NCBI GenBank assembly: GCA_020056895.1
Contig: JAGVGV010000294.1
Coordinates: forward strand, 1-8,174
Origin: Deltaproteobacteria bacterium
GTDB lineage: Bacteria > Desulfobacterota > Desulfarculia > Adiutricales > JAGVGV01
Direction of reading: 5' to 3'
Length of the DNA stretch: 8,174 nucleotides
Shown piece after piece: positions 1 to 5,513 of the stretch. The number at the start of each line of letters is the position of its first letter. The stretch's first letter is position 1. The position numbers and the translations under genes are program-made. The notes below the pieces were generated by a model. It had not been told where the DNA came from and ran no database searches. It was given only the letters and a program-made list of their open reading frames with translations.

Positions 1-2
1 AT

Positions 3-257
3 CAGGGCGGCCCGAAATTCATGATGGAACCGGGTCCGGAGCCCGCGGAAACCGTGGCCCTATACAGCGATGGGTCCGTGGCCGCCGTTTTGGCCGGGTA
101 CGGGAAGGGCAAGGCCTTTGTTTCGGGGCCGCACCCGGAAGCCACCATCGATTGGCTCGAGGAGGATGGGCTGTCGTCCCACGGCTGGTCGTCGTCGATG
201 GATTTGGCGGTGGAAGCGCTTAAGGATTTGCTGTCCGACCGGCCCCTTAAAAAATAG
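3..257 (+). CDS. C-terminal fragment of a BPL_N / class I glutamine-amidotransferase-like protein (5' end outside window)
   Basis: An open frame enters from the left edge (first whole codon at base 3) and ends at TAA 255-257, giving about 84 residues. The visible part has a run of small and hydrophobic residues (YSDGSVAAVLAGYGKGKAF) followed by VSGPHPEAT. A GKGK..VSGPHPE segment like this is typical of the C-terminal part of the BPL_N domain (the domain at the N terminus of some biotin-protein ligases) and of related class I glutamine-amidotransferase-like folds, where the HPE lies near the active-site region. The catalytic Cys region would lie upstream of the window, so activity cannot be judged. 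ATGs at 21 and 24 are internal methionines, because the frame is open through them to the edge. The family call rests on one motif and is moderate. The tail is charged and ends in PLKK. Confidence 0.6.
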   Translation, partial: QGGPKFMMEPGPEPAETVALYSDGSVAAVLAGYGKGKAFVSGPHPEATIDWLEEDGLSSHGWSSSMDLAVEALKDLLSDRPLKK

Positions 258-351
258 AACCTTTCCGGCTGGGGATGCGTTGGGGAACCAGGCTCGGGAT
301 TCTGGAACTCATCCCCAGATAATTCTTTGATTCTGGATGATTCGTTAGGGG

Positions 352-377
352 GGGAACGGGCCGGCCGGCCCGTTTCC
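352..377. terminator. GC-rich 26-bp palindrome, possible terminator between two genes
   Basis: Bases 355-374 form a perfect 20-bp palindrome (half-site AACGGGCCGG). With one G-T wobble the pairing extends to 352-377, giving 13-bp arms around a GGCCGGCC centre. It lies 95 bases after the stop of the upstream gene and 40 bases before the lipoprotein start. As RNA it would fold into a very stable hairpin. No U-run follows immediately; the first T-run is at about 392-397. A factor-assisted terminator or a protein-binding palindrome are both possible. The 160-base gap also holds a direct repeat GATTCTGGA at 298-306 and 329-337. No convincing promoter was found in the gap. Confidence 0.4.
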
Positions 378-417
378 GATTAAAACGGTGTGCTTTTTTC
401 ATGAAAGGGGAACGTGG

Positions 418-981
418 ATGAAACGGAGCCGTATTCTTATGATGGGAATGACGTTGGCGGCCATGGTTTTTCTGGCCGCCTGCCTATCCACCGGAGAATT
501 CAAGCCCGTGGCCAACCTGGCCGCGCTTCAAGTGTCGTTCGCGGATACGGTTTGGACCGGAGATAAAATTCCGGACGGCCAGCAGTGCAACCGTTTCGGC
601 GGAAAAGGCGGCACGCCCAAGCTTGTGGTCAAAAACATTCCGGCCGAAGCCAACGCCCTGATTCTGGAATTCAGCGATAAAACGTATATGCCCATGGACA
701 ACGGCTGCCACGGCAAGATCGGCTATTCCATCAAACCCGGCGCCGCTGAAGTGACCGTGCCCAGCGTTCCCGGCCACACTCTGGACCTGCCGGCCGGGTT
801 TTTCCTGGTCAAGGCCCACTGCAACCCCAGTTGGGACAAGGCGGGGGCGTACATGCCGCCCTGCTCGGGCGGACAGGGCAACCTGTACAAGGTGAGGGTT
901 CTGGCGGTGTTCAAGGCCGAAGGTTCGAGTGGCGAATCCAAGCTATTGGGCCAGGCGGAATTGACGCTGGGCCGGTACTAA
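418..981 (+). CDS. PEBP-like (Raf kinase inhibitor-like) lipoprotein
   Basis: The product is 187 residues. The ATG at 418 is preferred over the in-frame ATG at 388 because AAAGGGGA lies just upstream and because a signal peptide then begins at residue 1: positive MKRSR, a hydrophobic stretch, and lipobox L19-A20-A21-C22. Leucine follows the cysteine, so by the usual +2 rule the lipid-anchored protein would go to the outer membrane. The mature part resembles the phosphatidylethanolamine-binding protein family (YbhB/YbcL type): GDKIP..QQCNRFGG at 48-62, TPKLVVKNIPAEANALILEFSD at 66-87, CHGKIGY at 97-103, and PPCSGGQGNLYKVRVLAV at 147-164. Bacterial relatives are poorly understood small-molecule-binding proteins. 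Four cysteines besides the lipobox one (57, 97, 135, 149) could form disulphides outside the cytoplasm. It appears to be a single-gene unit and ends at TAA 979-981. Confidence 0.68.
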   Translation: MKRSRILMMGMTLAAMVFLAACLSTGEFKPVANLAALQVSFADTVWTGDKIPDGQQCNRFGGKGGTPKLVVKNIPAEANALILEFSDKTYMPMDNGCHGKIGYSIKPGAAEVTVPSVPGHTLDLPAGFFLVKAHCNPSWDKAGAYMPPCSGGQGNLYKVRVLAVFKAEGSSGESKLLGQAELTLGRY

Positions 982-1022
982 GGACACGTCACAATTGAAA
1001 TGTCGTTAAAATTTTAATTTGC

Positions 1023-1044
1023 TCCTTCCACTTCGGTGGGAGGA
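1023..1044 (+). promoter_or_regulatory. UUCG-capped hairpin covering the ribosome binding site of the transposase remnant
   Basis: Bases 1023-1031 (TCCTTCCAC) pair with 1036-1044 (GTGGGAGGA) through nine positions, one of them a T-G wobble, closed by a C(TTCG)G tetraloop, one of the most stable RNA loops known. The right arm contains GGAGG (1039-1043), which sits six bases before the transposase ATG at 1050, so the Shine-Dalgarno sequence is inside the stem. Masking of the start site in this way is known for other insertion sequences, where it blunts translation from read-through transcripts. No T-run follows on the + strand, so a plain intrinsic terminator is less likely. The AT-rich palindrome TTAAAATTTTAA lies just upstream at 1006-1017. 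Confidence 0.5.
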
Positions 1045-1049
1045 CGGGC

Positions 1050-1320
1050 ATGCCGCAAATCCGATACCGAGTGACTTTAACCCAAGAGGACGTCAGATGC
1101 TCCACCCGATGGCGATCCGCGGGAAGCATAGCGGCCAGGAGGTACTCAACGCCTTGATATTGTTGGGTTGCGACGATGGCTGATTCCAGGATAAAAAGCG
1201 GACGTCGGAGCAACTCGCGGGCATGTTGCCGGTGAGCTTGAAGAAAATCGATCGCGTTAAACGTCGTATTGTCGAAGAGGGACTTGAGGCGGCCCTAACC
1301 AGGCGGAAGGCCCATGGGCA
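1050..1320 (+). pseudogene. IS630-family transposase, degraded N-terminal remnant
   Basis: The segment starts MPQIRYRVTLTQE at 1050. One base appears to be missing at about 1090/1091, and the match continues in another frame: RQMLHPMAIRGKHSGQ, EVLNALILLGCDDG, a TGA stop at 1181-1183, FQDKKRTSEQLAGMLPVSLK, then KIDRVKRRIVEEGLEAALTRRK. This order (YRVTLT.EE..., GKHS...VLNALILLGCD, VSL..IDRVKRR.VEEGLEAAL.RR) is the N-terminal helix-turn-helix region of IS630/Tc1-mariner-type transposases. Such proteins are normally some 340 residues or more. Here only about 90 residues' worth survive and the DDE catalytic domain is absent, so the element is dead. Similarity fades at about 1310-1320, where it runs into the 3' end of the arsR-like gene on the other strand. 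I could not identify terminal inverted repeats. Confidence 0.75.
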
Positions 1321-1622
1321 GCGCCGGCCCAGTCCCTCTGGCCAACACCGATTCCACGCAGGTGAAGAACTGAAGCGCGCAAGGCGCCTTGAGCGAATAA
1401 AACACCTGAGGGCCGCGCTTTTCGTCCGCCGCCAGCCCCACATTTTTCAATACCGTCAGGTGTTTGGAAACCGTGGACACGTCCGCGCCGACCATCCGGG
1501 TGAGTTCCAGGACGGACCGCTCCCCTTTGAGTTCATCGACCAGTGAACAGCCGGGTAGGGTGGGCCATGGCCTTGAGGACTCTGGCTCGGGCTTCGTATT
1601 GGGCGTTGGTTTTCGGGTCCAT
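1295..1622 (-). pseudogene. ArsR/SmtB-family transcriptional regulator, frameshifted
   Basis: From ATG 1622 the frame reads MDPKTNAQYEARARVLKAMA then HPTRLF, the usual start of the ArsR winged-helix fold, and then runs into a stop. Skipping one base (1544) restores LVDELKGERSVLELTRMVGA, DVSTVSKHLTVLKNVGL and ADEKRGPQVFYSL to the stop at 1295-1297. The joined product would be about 108 residues, normal for the family. The recognition helix is STVSKHLTVLK. A C-terminal PCALQFFTCVESVL has two cysteines, a pattern common in ArsR relatives and possibly a metal or thiol sensor. GGGAGG (1630-1635 on the + strand) lies seven bases before the ATG, which supports that start. The break is a true one-base insertion or a sequencing error; the local sequence is not slippery. 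The last codons overlap the IS630 remnant, so the native C-terminus may have been altered. No target gene (such as a permease) lies next to it. Confidence 0.75.
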
Positions 1623-1649
1623 GGTCCGGCCTCCCGGTTGGTTTTCTTA

Positions 1650-1684
1650 TTTGGCAATATAGCCAAACGATGAACGCTTGTCAA
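1650..1684 (-). promoter_or_regulatory. arsR promoter with overlapping operator-like inverted repeat
   Basis: On the - strand, TTGACA (1684-1679, a perfect -35 match) is followed by a 17-base spacer and TATATT (1661-1656, 5 of 6 to the -10 consensus). An inverted repeat TTTGGC-N6-GCCAAA (1650-1655 and 1662-1667) is centred exactly on the -10 box. This is where an ArsR-type repressor would be expected to bind for self-control. The gene's ATG is about 34 bases downstream of the -10. The inverted repeat and boxes are directly visible; binding by this ArsR is inference. Confidence 0.65.
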
Positions 1685-1830
1685 GGGGGAGCTTTCTGGG
1701 TAACGAAATTCATCGCAAAAAACCGACCCGCCAATCGAGCGCCGACTGGGCCGCCTGGCGCGAACCACGCCGCGAACCCGTTGAACCAAAACTGGAAAAA
1801 ACGTATCATTCCTAGGGTGACCAGTCAGCC

Positions 1831-1845
1831 GGTCTGGCTCAGACC
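1831..1845. other. Short hairpin in the arsR-higB intergenic region
   Basis: GGTCTG (1831-1836) pairs with CAGACC (1840-1845) across a three-base loop. It lies in the gap between the two divergent units arsR and higB (1623-1910). No T-run adjoins it, so a terminator is not clear. Apart from this hairpin and the two promoters, I see nothing else in the gap. Confidence 0.25.
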
Positions 1846-1864
1846 ATGTAAAGTTTAATAGACA

Positions 1865-1893
1865 TTGTTTTTCGTTAACGCTTCAGGTAAACT
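1865..1893 (+). promoter_or_regulatory. Candidate higBA promoter with a palindromic possible operator
   Basis: TTGTTT (1865-1870), a 17-base spacer and TAAACT (1888-1893) form a weak sigma70-type promoter, 3 of 6 and 4 of 6 matches. The spacer holds the 8-bp palindrome CGTTAACG (1873-1880). Toxin-antitoxin operons of this type are generally repressed by their own antitoxin binding over the promoter, so this palindrome is a reasonable operator candidate. The assignment rests on position and is tentative. Confidence 0.35.
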
Positions 1894-1910
1894 CTTTTTA
1901 AGGAGTGGTC

Positions 1911-2246
1911 GTGGAAATCCGCTTCACCAGCGAAAAGATGCAAAAACGCTGTTCCAATGAAAAGGAAATGGTGAAAGCCTGGGGGCCGGCCAGAGCGGTA
2001 AGGCTCAAACGCCGATTGATGGAGCTGATGGCGGCGGAGACGCTGGCCGACATATCCCATCTGCCGCCGGCCCGGTGCCATGAACTGACGGGAGACTTGG
2101 CCGGCCTCCTGACCGTGGACCTGGAGCATCCGTACCGACTGGCATTCCGACCGGGCTATGACCCACTGCCCCAAAAAACGAGCGGCGGCCTGGACTGGAC
2201 CCAGGTAACGAAAATTCTGATCGTTAAAATTTTAGATACGCATTAA
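1911..2246 (+). CDS. higB: HigB/RelE-type toxin of a type II toxin-antitoxin system
   Basis: The product is 111 residues from GTG 1911. AAGGAG (1900-1905) is five bases upstream, whereas the earlier in-frame GTG at 1905 would overlap that site. The sequence matches the HigB subgroup of the RelE superfamily: MEIRF..EKMQKRCSNEKEMVKAWG at the start, a helix with RAVRLKRRLMELMAAETLAD, then LPPARCHELTGDLAGLLTVDLEHPYRLAFRP and a DPLP...GGLDWTQVTKI tail. Relatives are ribosome-dependent mRNA interferases that cut mRNA and halt growth; the basic residues and the HPYRLAF strand are the expected functional region. This subgroup is often mislabelled in databases as killer suppression protein HigA. The toxin comes first and the antitoxin starts 19 bases after its stop, which is the HigBA order. 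Confidence 0.85.
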   Translation: MEIRFTSEKMQKRCSNEKEMVKAWGPARAVRLKRRLMELMAAETLADISHLPPARCHELTGDLAGLLTVDLEHPYRLAFRPGYDPLPQKTSGGLDWTQVTKILIVKILDTH

Positions 2247-2265
2247 GGCGGGAAAAGGATAACCC

Positions 2266-3372
2266 ATGGCCCGTTCATCATCCAAGCGGTATTCATTCGA
2301 ACCGGATTATGCCGTTCCCCCGGGGGAAACGCTCCAGGAGACTATCGACTCCTTGGGCATGACTCAGCGGGATCTGGCGGCCCGGACCGGTTTGACTCCC
2401 AAGACCATCAACGAAATCATTCAGGGGAAGGCGCCCATCACCCATGATACGGCCATCCTTCTGGAAAGGGTCACGGGCGTACCCGCGCGGTTGTGGAATA
2501 ATCTGGAGGCAATATTTCGGGAGCAACGGGCGAAAATTGCCGATGAAGAACGGCTGCGGCAGGATGTCGCCTGGTTGGAAAAAATGCCTTACAGGGAATT
2601 GATGCGTCGGGGAGTCATTCCCAAAATCAAGGAAAAAGCTCTTATTCTTAAGAATGTCCTGGAATTTTTCGGTATGGCGAGCAAGGACCAATGGGAAGAA
2701 AACTGGCTCAGCCCCCAAGTGGCTTATCGGAGATCAAAGAAGTTCGAAACGGCTCCGGAAGCCGTGGCCACGTGGTTGCGGTTAGGTGAAGTTCAAGCCC
2801 GCGAGTTGGCTACCGGTCCGTTTGACCCGACGCGGTTCATCGATGCCTTGAAACGGATCCGTTCGCTGACCGCTGCCTCGCCCGAGGTGTTCCAAAGCGA
2901 GATGGTGGGGCGGTGCGCGGCCGCCGGTGTGGCCGTGGTTCTGATTCCCGAAATGAAAAAGTGCCCGGTTTCCGGCCTCACCCGGTGGTTGACCAAGGAC
3001 AAGGCCATGATTCAACTGAGCCTCCGATACAAAACCAACGATCAGTTCTGGTTTTCGTTTTTTCATGAAGCCGGGCATATCCTAAAAGACGGGAAAAAAG
3101 AGGTCTTTATCCATGATGGTGAGGAGGATGACGACCGGGAGACGAACGCCAACCGGTTCGCGGCGGATTTTCTGATCCCGCCGTCGGAAAGGAAGCACCT
3201 CGGGGCTTTGAAAACCGAGGATGAAGTGGTCCGCTTCGCCAAGCGGGTCGGCATCGCCCCCGGGATTGTGGTCGGGCGGATGCAAAAGGAGGGGCTGCTC
3301 CAGTGGGGTTCCCCCTTCAATAAGTTGAAAGAGCGGTTCGAATGGAAACAACGGGAAGACGGGGAGGCCTGA
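2266..3372 (+). CDS. higA: HigA-type antitoxin (XRE helix-turn-helix) fused to an ImmA/IrrE (M78) metallopeptidase-like domain
   Basis: The product is 368 residues, far longer than a plain HigA of about 100. AAGGA (2255-2259) is six bases before the ATG. Residues about 15-85 are an XRE/HigA helix-turn-helix: PPGETLQETIDSLGMTQRDL, AARTGLTPKTINEIIQGKAP, then the typical LLERVTGVPARLWNNLEA. A helical linker of about 100 residues follows. Residues about 200-345 form an ImmA/IrrE-like domain with HEAGH at 267-271 (the HExxH zinc motif) and E292 in RETNANRFAADFLIP as the likely third ligand. The first part should neutralise HigB and repress the operon. The peptidase part could act on this or another regulator, as ImmA does to its repressor, but no substrate is visible. 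All key zinc residues are present. Co-transcription with higB is likely from the short gap. Confidence 0.85.
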   Translation: MARSSSKRYSFEPDYAVPPGETLQETIDSLGMTQRDLAARTGLTPKTINEIIQGKAPITHDTAILLERVTGVPARLWNNLEAIFREQRAKIADEERLRQDVAWLEKMPYRELMRRGVIPKIKEKALILKNVLEFFGMASKDQWEENWLSPQVAYRRSKKFETAPEAVATWLRLGEVQARELATGPFDPTRFIDALKRIRSLTAASPEVFQSEMVGRCAAAGVAVVLIPEMKKCPVSGLTRWLTKDKAMIQLSLRYKTNDQFWFSFFHEAGHILKDGKKEVFIHDGEEDDDRETNANRFAADFLIPPSERKHLGALKTEDEVVRFAKRVGIAPGIVVGRMQKEGLLQWGSPFNKLKERFEWKQREDGEA

Positions 3373-3385
3373 TCGGGGCCTCCCC
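3361..3385. terminator. Strong hairpin overlapping the higA stop codon
   Basis: GGGGAGGCC (3361-3369) pairs perfectly with GGCCTCCCC (3377-3385) over nine bases, with the higA TGA (3370-3372) in the seven-base loop. A smaller hairpin (CTGC-TTGA-GCAG, 3386-3397) follows at once. There is no T-run, so this is a candidate transcript end or 3' stabilising structure for the toxin-antitoxin mRNA, not a textbook intrinsic terminator. Confidence 0.4.
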
Positions 3386-3423
3386 CTGCTTGAGCAGAAG
3401 ATTTGGACCTTTTGTGGGTCAAG

Positions 3424-3543
3424 ATGAGCTCCGACGGAAAGGTCCAGGCGAACGACGCGACCGAACCGCCTCAGCCAGGGAATCCGGCGAATCAAGGCGG
3501 CCTGCCTAAAAAAGGTTTTGGAGTTATGGTAAAAATGAAGTAA
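3424..3543 (+). CDS. Possible small protein of 39 residues, unrecognised
   Basis: An open frame from ATG 3424 to TAA 3541-3543 encodes a polar, Pro/Asn/Gln-rich N-terminal half (MSSDGKVQANDATEPPQPGN) and a basic glycine-lysine tail (GLPKKGFGVMVKMK). It has no clear ribosome binding site; GTGGG is the only purine-rich stretch nearby. It is in the same frame as higA, separated from it by two stops. It may be real, a decayed 3' end of something, or chance. No function can be assigned. The rest of the 3373-3618 gap shows no promoter I would defend. Confidence 0.2.
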   Translation: MSSDGKVQANDATEPPQPGNPANQGGLPKKGFGVMVKMK

Positions 3544-3618
3544 TGGGTGGGTATATGGAGACCTTGGCCGGTCTTTACGACGTGAGGCCGGGGAGACGAT
3601 GGGGTTGGCAAATCTTTC

Positions 3619-4746
3619 ATGGTGAACCGAACGAGCGGAAAACCGACGTACGAAGAACTGGAAGCCAGGGTCCGGGAACTGGAGAGCGGCATCGATTCCA
3701 AGTCCGAAAAAAGCACCCGGGAGACCGTTAGGATATTAACCGAGAGTTTTCAGCATCTTGCCGATCTTTCCCAGGATGCTATCTACCTGTTTGATATCGA
3801 ATCGGGGACCTTCCCCTTTTTTAACAAGCGGTTCCTGGAGCTGTACAAGGTTGAGGAAAGCGGGCGGACAATACTAACCTCCTCCAGCGCCGCGCAACAC
3901 ATCCATCCGGACGACATCAAGAAACTCCGGATGGCAAGGGAGAGCACCCTGGCGGCGGGCGGTGCGCAGGGAGAGGTCGAATACCGCTACATCAATGCGG
4001 ACCGGACAACCCGTTGGATGCATGATCGGTGGTCGGTCGTCCGGGACAGCCAAAACAGGGCGGTCGCCATAGAAGGATTCATCCGGGACAATACCCAAAG
4101 GAAACAAGCTGAAGAAGAACTTGAACACAGCCGCAATAGCGCCCTGATCGGAAGCTACATTCTGCGGGACCGGCGATTCAAATATGTGAATCCTGAATTT
4201 TGCAGGATTACAGGTTATTCAAAAGAAGAACTGATCGGCATGCCATCGCTGGACCTCGTGCATGTGGATTACAGAGATCATGTCAAAGAGAGCGCAAAGC
4301 AGATGCTGGCCGGGCAAAGAACCATGCCTTATGAGTTTCGCGTGGTGGATAAAACGGGCCAGGTAAAATGGGTAATGGAGACGGTTACCGCCGTGAAACA
4401 CGAGGGGGCTCGGGCTGTCCTTGGATATTTTATGGATATCACCAAGCAAAAGCAGATCGCAAAGGAACAGCGGGACAAGGAAAAATTAAAAGCCATTCTC
4501 GAAATGGCCGGAGCGGTGAGTCACGAACTGAACAACCCTCTGCAGGTCGTATTGATCGGCATCGAAAAACTTGCTAATCCGAAACTGGAACAATCGCAAA
4601 AAGAGGATATGACTCGGCTCATCAAAAACCATACGCTTCGAATCATTGAACTATCCTCGAAAATCAAAAGGATTTCGCAATATGCCACCAAGGACTATGT
4701 GGATGGTAAAAAAATTATCGATATCGATGCCGCCACGGGAGAATAG
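3619..4746 (+). CDS. Two-PAS sensor protein with HisKA phospho-acceptor domain but no ATPase domain
   Basis: The product is 375 residues. An N-terminal short coiled coil (TYEELEARVRELE, 10-22) leads into PAS 1 (about 42-165, ending with the PAC-like WSVVRDSQNRAVAIEGFIRDNTQRK) and PAS 2 (about 172-280, with FKYVNPEFCRITGYSKEEL and ending YFMDITKQKQ). A HisKA domain follows with phospho-acceptor His302 in SHELNNPLQ. The protein then ends with KRISQYATKDYVDGKKIIDI and a few more residues, with no N, G1 or G2 boxes of a HATPase_c domain. It cannot autophosphorylate alone, so it probably pairs with another kinase or is phosphorylated in trans. No membrane segments are seen, so it is cytoplasmic. 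ATG 3619 lacks a strong ribosome binding site; an eight-codon ORF (ATG 3599 to TGA 3623-3625) with GGGGAG upstream overlaps it and could couple translation. No response regulator is adjacent. Confidence 0.8.
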   Translation: MVNRTSGKPTYEELEARVRELESGIDSKSEKSTRETVRILTESFQHLADLSQDAIYLFDIESGTFPFFNKRFLELYKVEESGRTILTSSSAAQHIHPDDIKKLRMARESTLAAGGAQGEVEYRYINADRTTRWMHDRWSVVRDSQNRAVAIEGFIRDNTQRKQAEEELEHSRNSALIGSYILRDRRFKYVNPEFCRITGYSKEELIGMPSLDLVHVDYRDHVKESAKQMLAGQRTMPYEFRVVDKTGQVKWVMETVTAVKHEGARAVLGYFMDITKQKQIAKEQRDKEKLKAILEMAGAVSHELNNPLQVVLIGIEKLANPKLEQSQKEDMTRLIKNHTLRIIELSSKIKRISQYATKDYVDGKKIIDIDAATGE

Positions 4747-4817
4747 AGTGCTTTTTTCAAACCCGAAGCGTTGTTGATCATCTTCTGGAGGCTCCTTTCT
4801 TTGGCTCTTCGCTTATT

Positions 4818-4846
4818 GGGATACGTTCAGGTTCGGTCCGTATCCC
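4818..4846. terminator. Inverted repeat between convergent genes, possible two-way terminator
   Basis: GGGATACG (4818-4825) and CGTATCCC (4839-4846) are perfect complements with a 13-base loop. They lie in the 112-base gap between the sensor gene (+, ends 4746) and the cysteine-cluster gene (-, ends 4859), the expected place for a shared terminator. Neither side has a clean T-run, so termination strength is uncertain. Confidence 0.4.
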
Positions 4847-4858
4847 GGCCTCGAAGCG

Positions 4859-5272
4859 TCACCAGAGGACCGCGCCTATTTGCCGCAGGCGTTTCTTTCT
4901 CCAGTAGGGTCGAATATCCGGCGACGAACCATCGCACCGGTAGTTCCGGCACATCGCCGGCTTGGCCTTGGTAAGGTGAAGCCGGCACAGATTTTTGGAT
5001 AGAAAAACGCAGGGCGAGGAAGCGTCGGCTATGTCAAGGTCGGGAATCAACCTGCCGCCGAGCGTCGTTTGATGTTGTCGCCGAAGCACGAGGCGGCATC
5101 GGCCCGTGAAGGGGTTCAGCCCAATGACCACGCAGTATTGGGCGATTACCCGCGCTCGGGAAAGTTTTAGATTTTCCGCTAAATTCGAAAGATCCTGTTC
5201 ATCAAGGTCGGGCGTAATTCGCTGGCAACATCGGCCGCATCTCTGGCAGCGCCACATAACGGTCACCACCAT
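4859..5272 (-). CDS. YkgJ-family cysteine-cluster protein (putative Zn/Fe-binding)
   Basis: The product is 137 residues if started at ATG 5272. The family pattern is clear: C9-x2-C12-x2-C15-C16 (RCQRCGRCC) near the start, then SPCVFLSKNLCRLHLTKAKP with C88, C96 and H99, then CRNYRC with C108 and C113. These residues define the YkgJ/CxxCxxCC family, thought to bind zinc or an iron-sulphur cluster; the biological role is not known. Extra cysteines at 47 and 59 lie in a middle region. The start is unsure: AAGG abuts ATG 5272, so GTG 5266 with AAGGA five bases upstream is a good alternative and would remove two residues. The C-terminus is basic (YWRKKRLRQIG). It appears monocistronic. Confidence 0.75.
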   Translation of the reverse strand: MVVTVMWRCQRCGRCCQRITPDLDEQDLSNLAENLKLSRARVIAQYCVVIGLNPFTGRCRLVLRRQHQTTLGGRLIPDLDIADASSPCVFLSKNLCRLHLTKAKPAMCRNYRCDGSSPDIRPYWRKKRLRQIGAVLW

Positions 5273-5395
5273 CCTTGGCGATCAAGGGGTTGGCTTCACC
5301 GTGGACCATTTCCAAAGGCTAGACGATGATCGCCCGTTCCGGAAACGTAGGAACCGGAGTTACTGACAAGAATCAGTTGGCATGGGCATAAGGCC

Positions 5396-5423
5396 AGTAT
5401 GCGCCAAAGATAATTAAAGTCAA
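5396..5423 (-). promoter_or_regulatory. Candidate promoter for the cysteine-cluster gene
   Basis: On the - strand TTGACT (5423-5418, 5 of 6) and CATACT (5401-5396, 4 of 6) are separated by 16 bases in a locally AT-rich patch. This would give a 5' leader of roughly 115 bases before the gene at 5272. A short inverted repeat (ACTGA-N6-TCAGT, 5362-5377) lies in that leader. The spacing is good but the -10 is weak. Confidence 0.4.
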
Positions 5424-5462
5424 ACAAAATGAGCTCGCCGCATCCGCGCCTTTTCGTATGAA

Positions 5463-5487
5463 CGGCGTCGTGGGCGAATTGACGCCG
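5463..5487. other. Inverted repeat, 7-bp stem, in the cimA-ykgJ intergenic region
   Basis: CGGCGTC (5463-5469) pairs with GACGCCG (5481-5487) over an 11-base loop, with weaker flanking complementarity (CCTTTTCG on the left against CGAAGG on the right). It lies between the cimA terminator-like hairpin and the candidate ykgJ promoter. Its role is unknown. Confidence 0.3.
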
Positions 5488-5513
5488 CGAAGGATAAACC
5501 CGAATCGTGCGCT

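Noticed and set aside
388..417. ATG 388 as the start of the lipoprotein
   Set aside because: It would put MCFFHERGTW before the signal peptide and lacks a ribosome site; ATG 418 gives a standard lipoprotein signal.
1536..1550. Programmed frameshift in arsR
   Set aside because: There is no slippery heptamer, homopolymer or downstream stem at the break; mutation or sequencing error is simpler.
1905..1910. GTG 1905 as the higB start
   Set aside because: This codon overlaps the AAGGAG ribosome binding site; GTG 1911 has proper spacing.
1003..2234. A 14-bp repeat TCGTTAAAATTTTA at 1003-1016 and 2221-2234
   Set aside because: It is short, AT-rich and self-complementary; one copy is inside the higB coding region. 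Chance is a fair explanation, and no element boundary or target duplication fits it.
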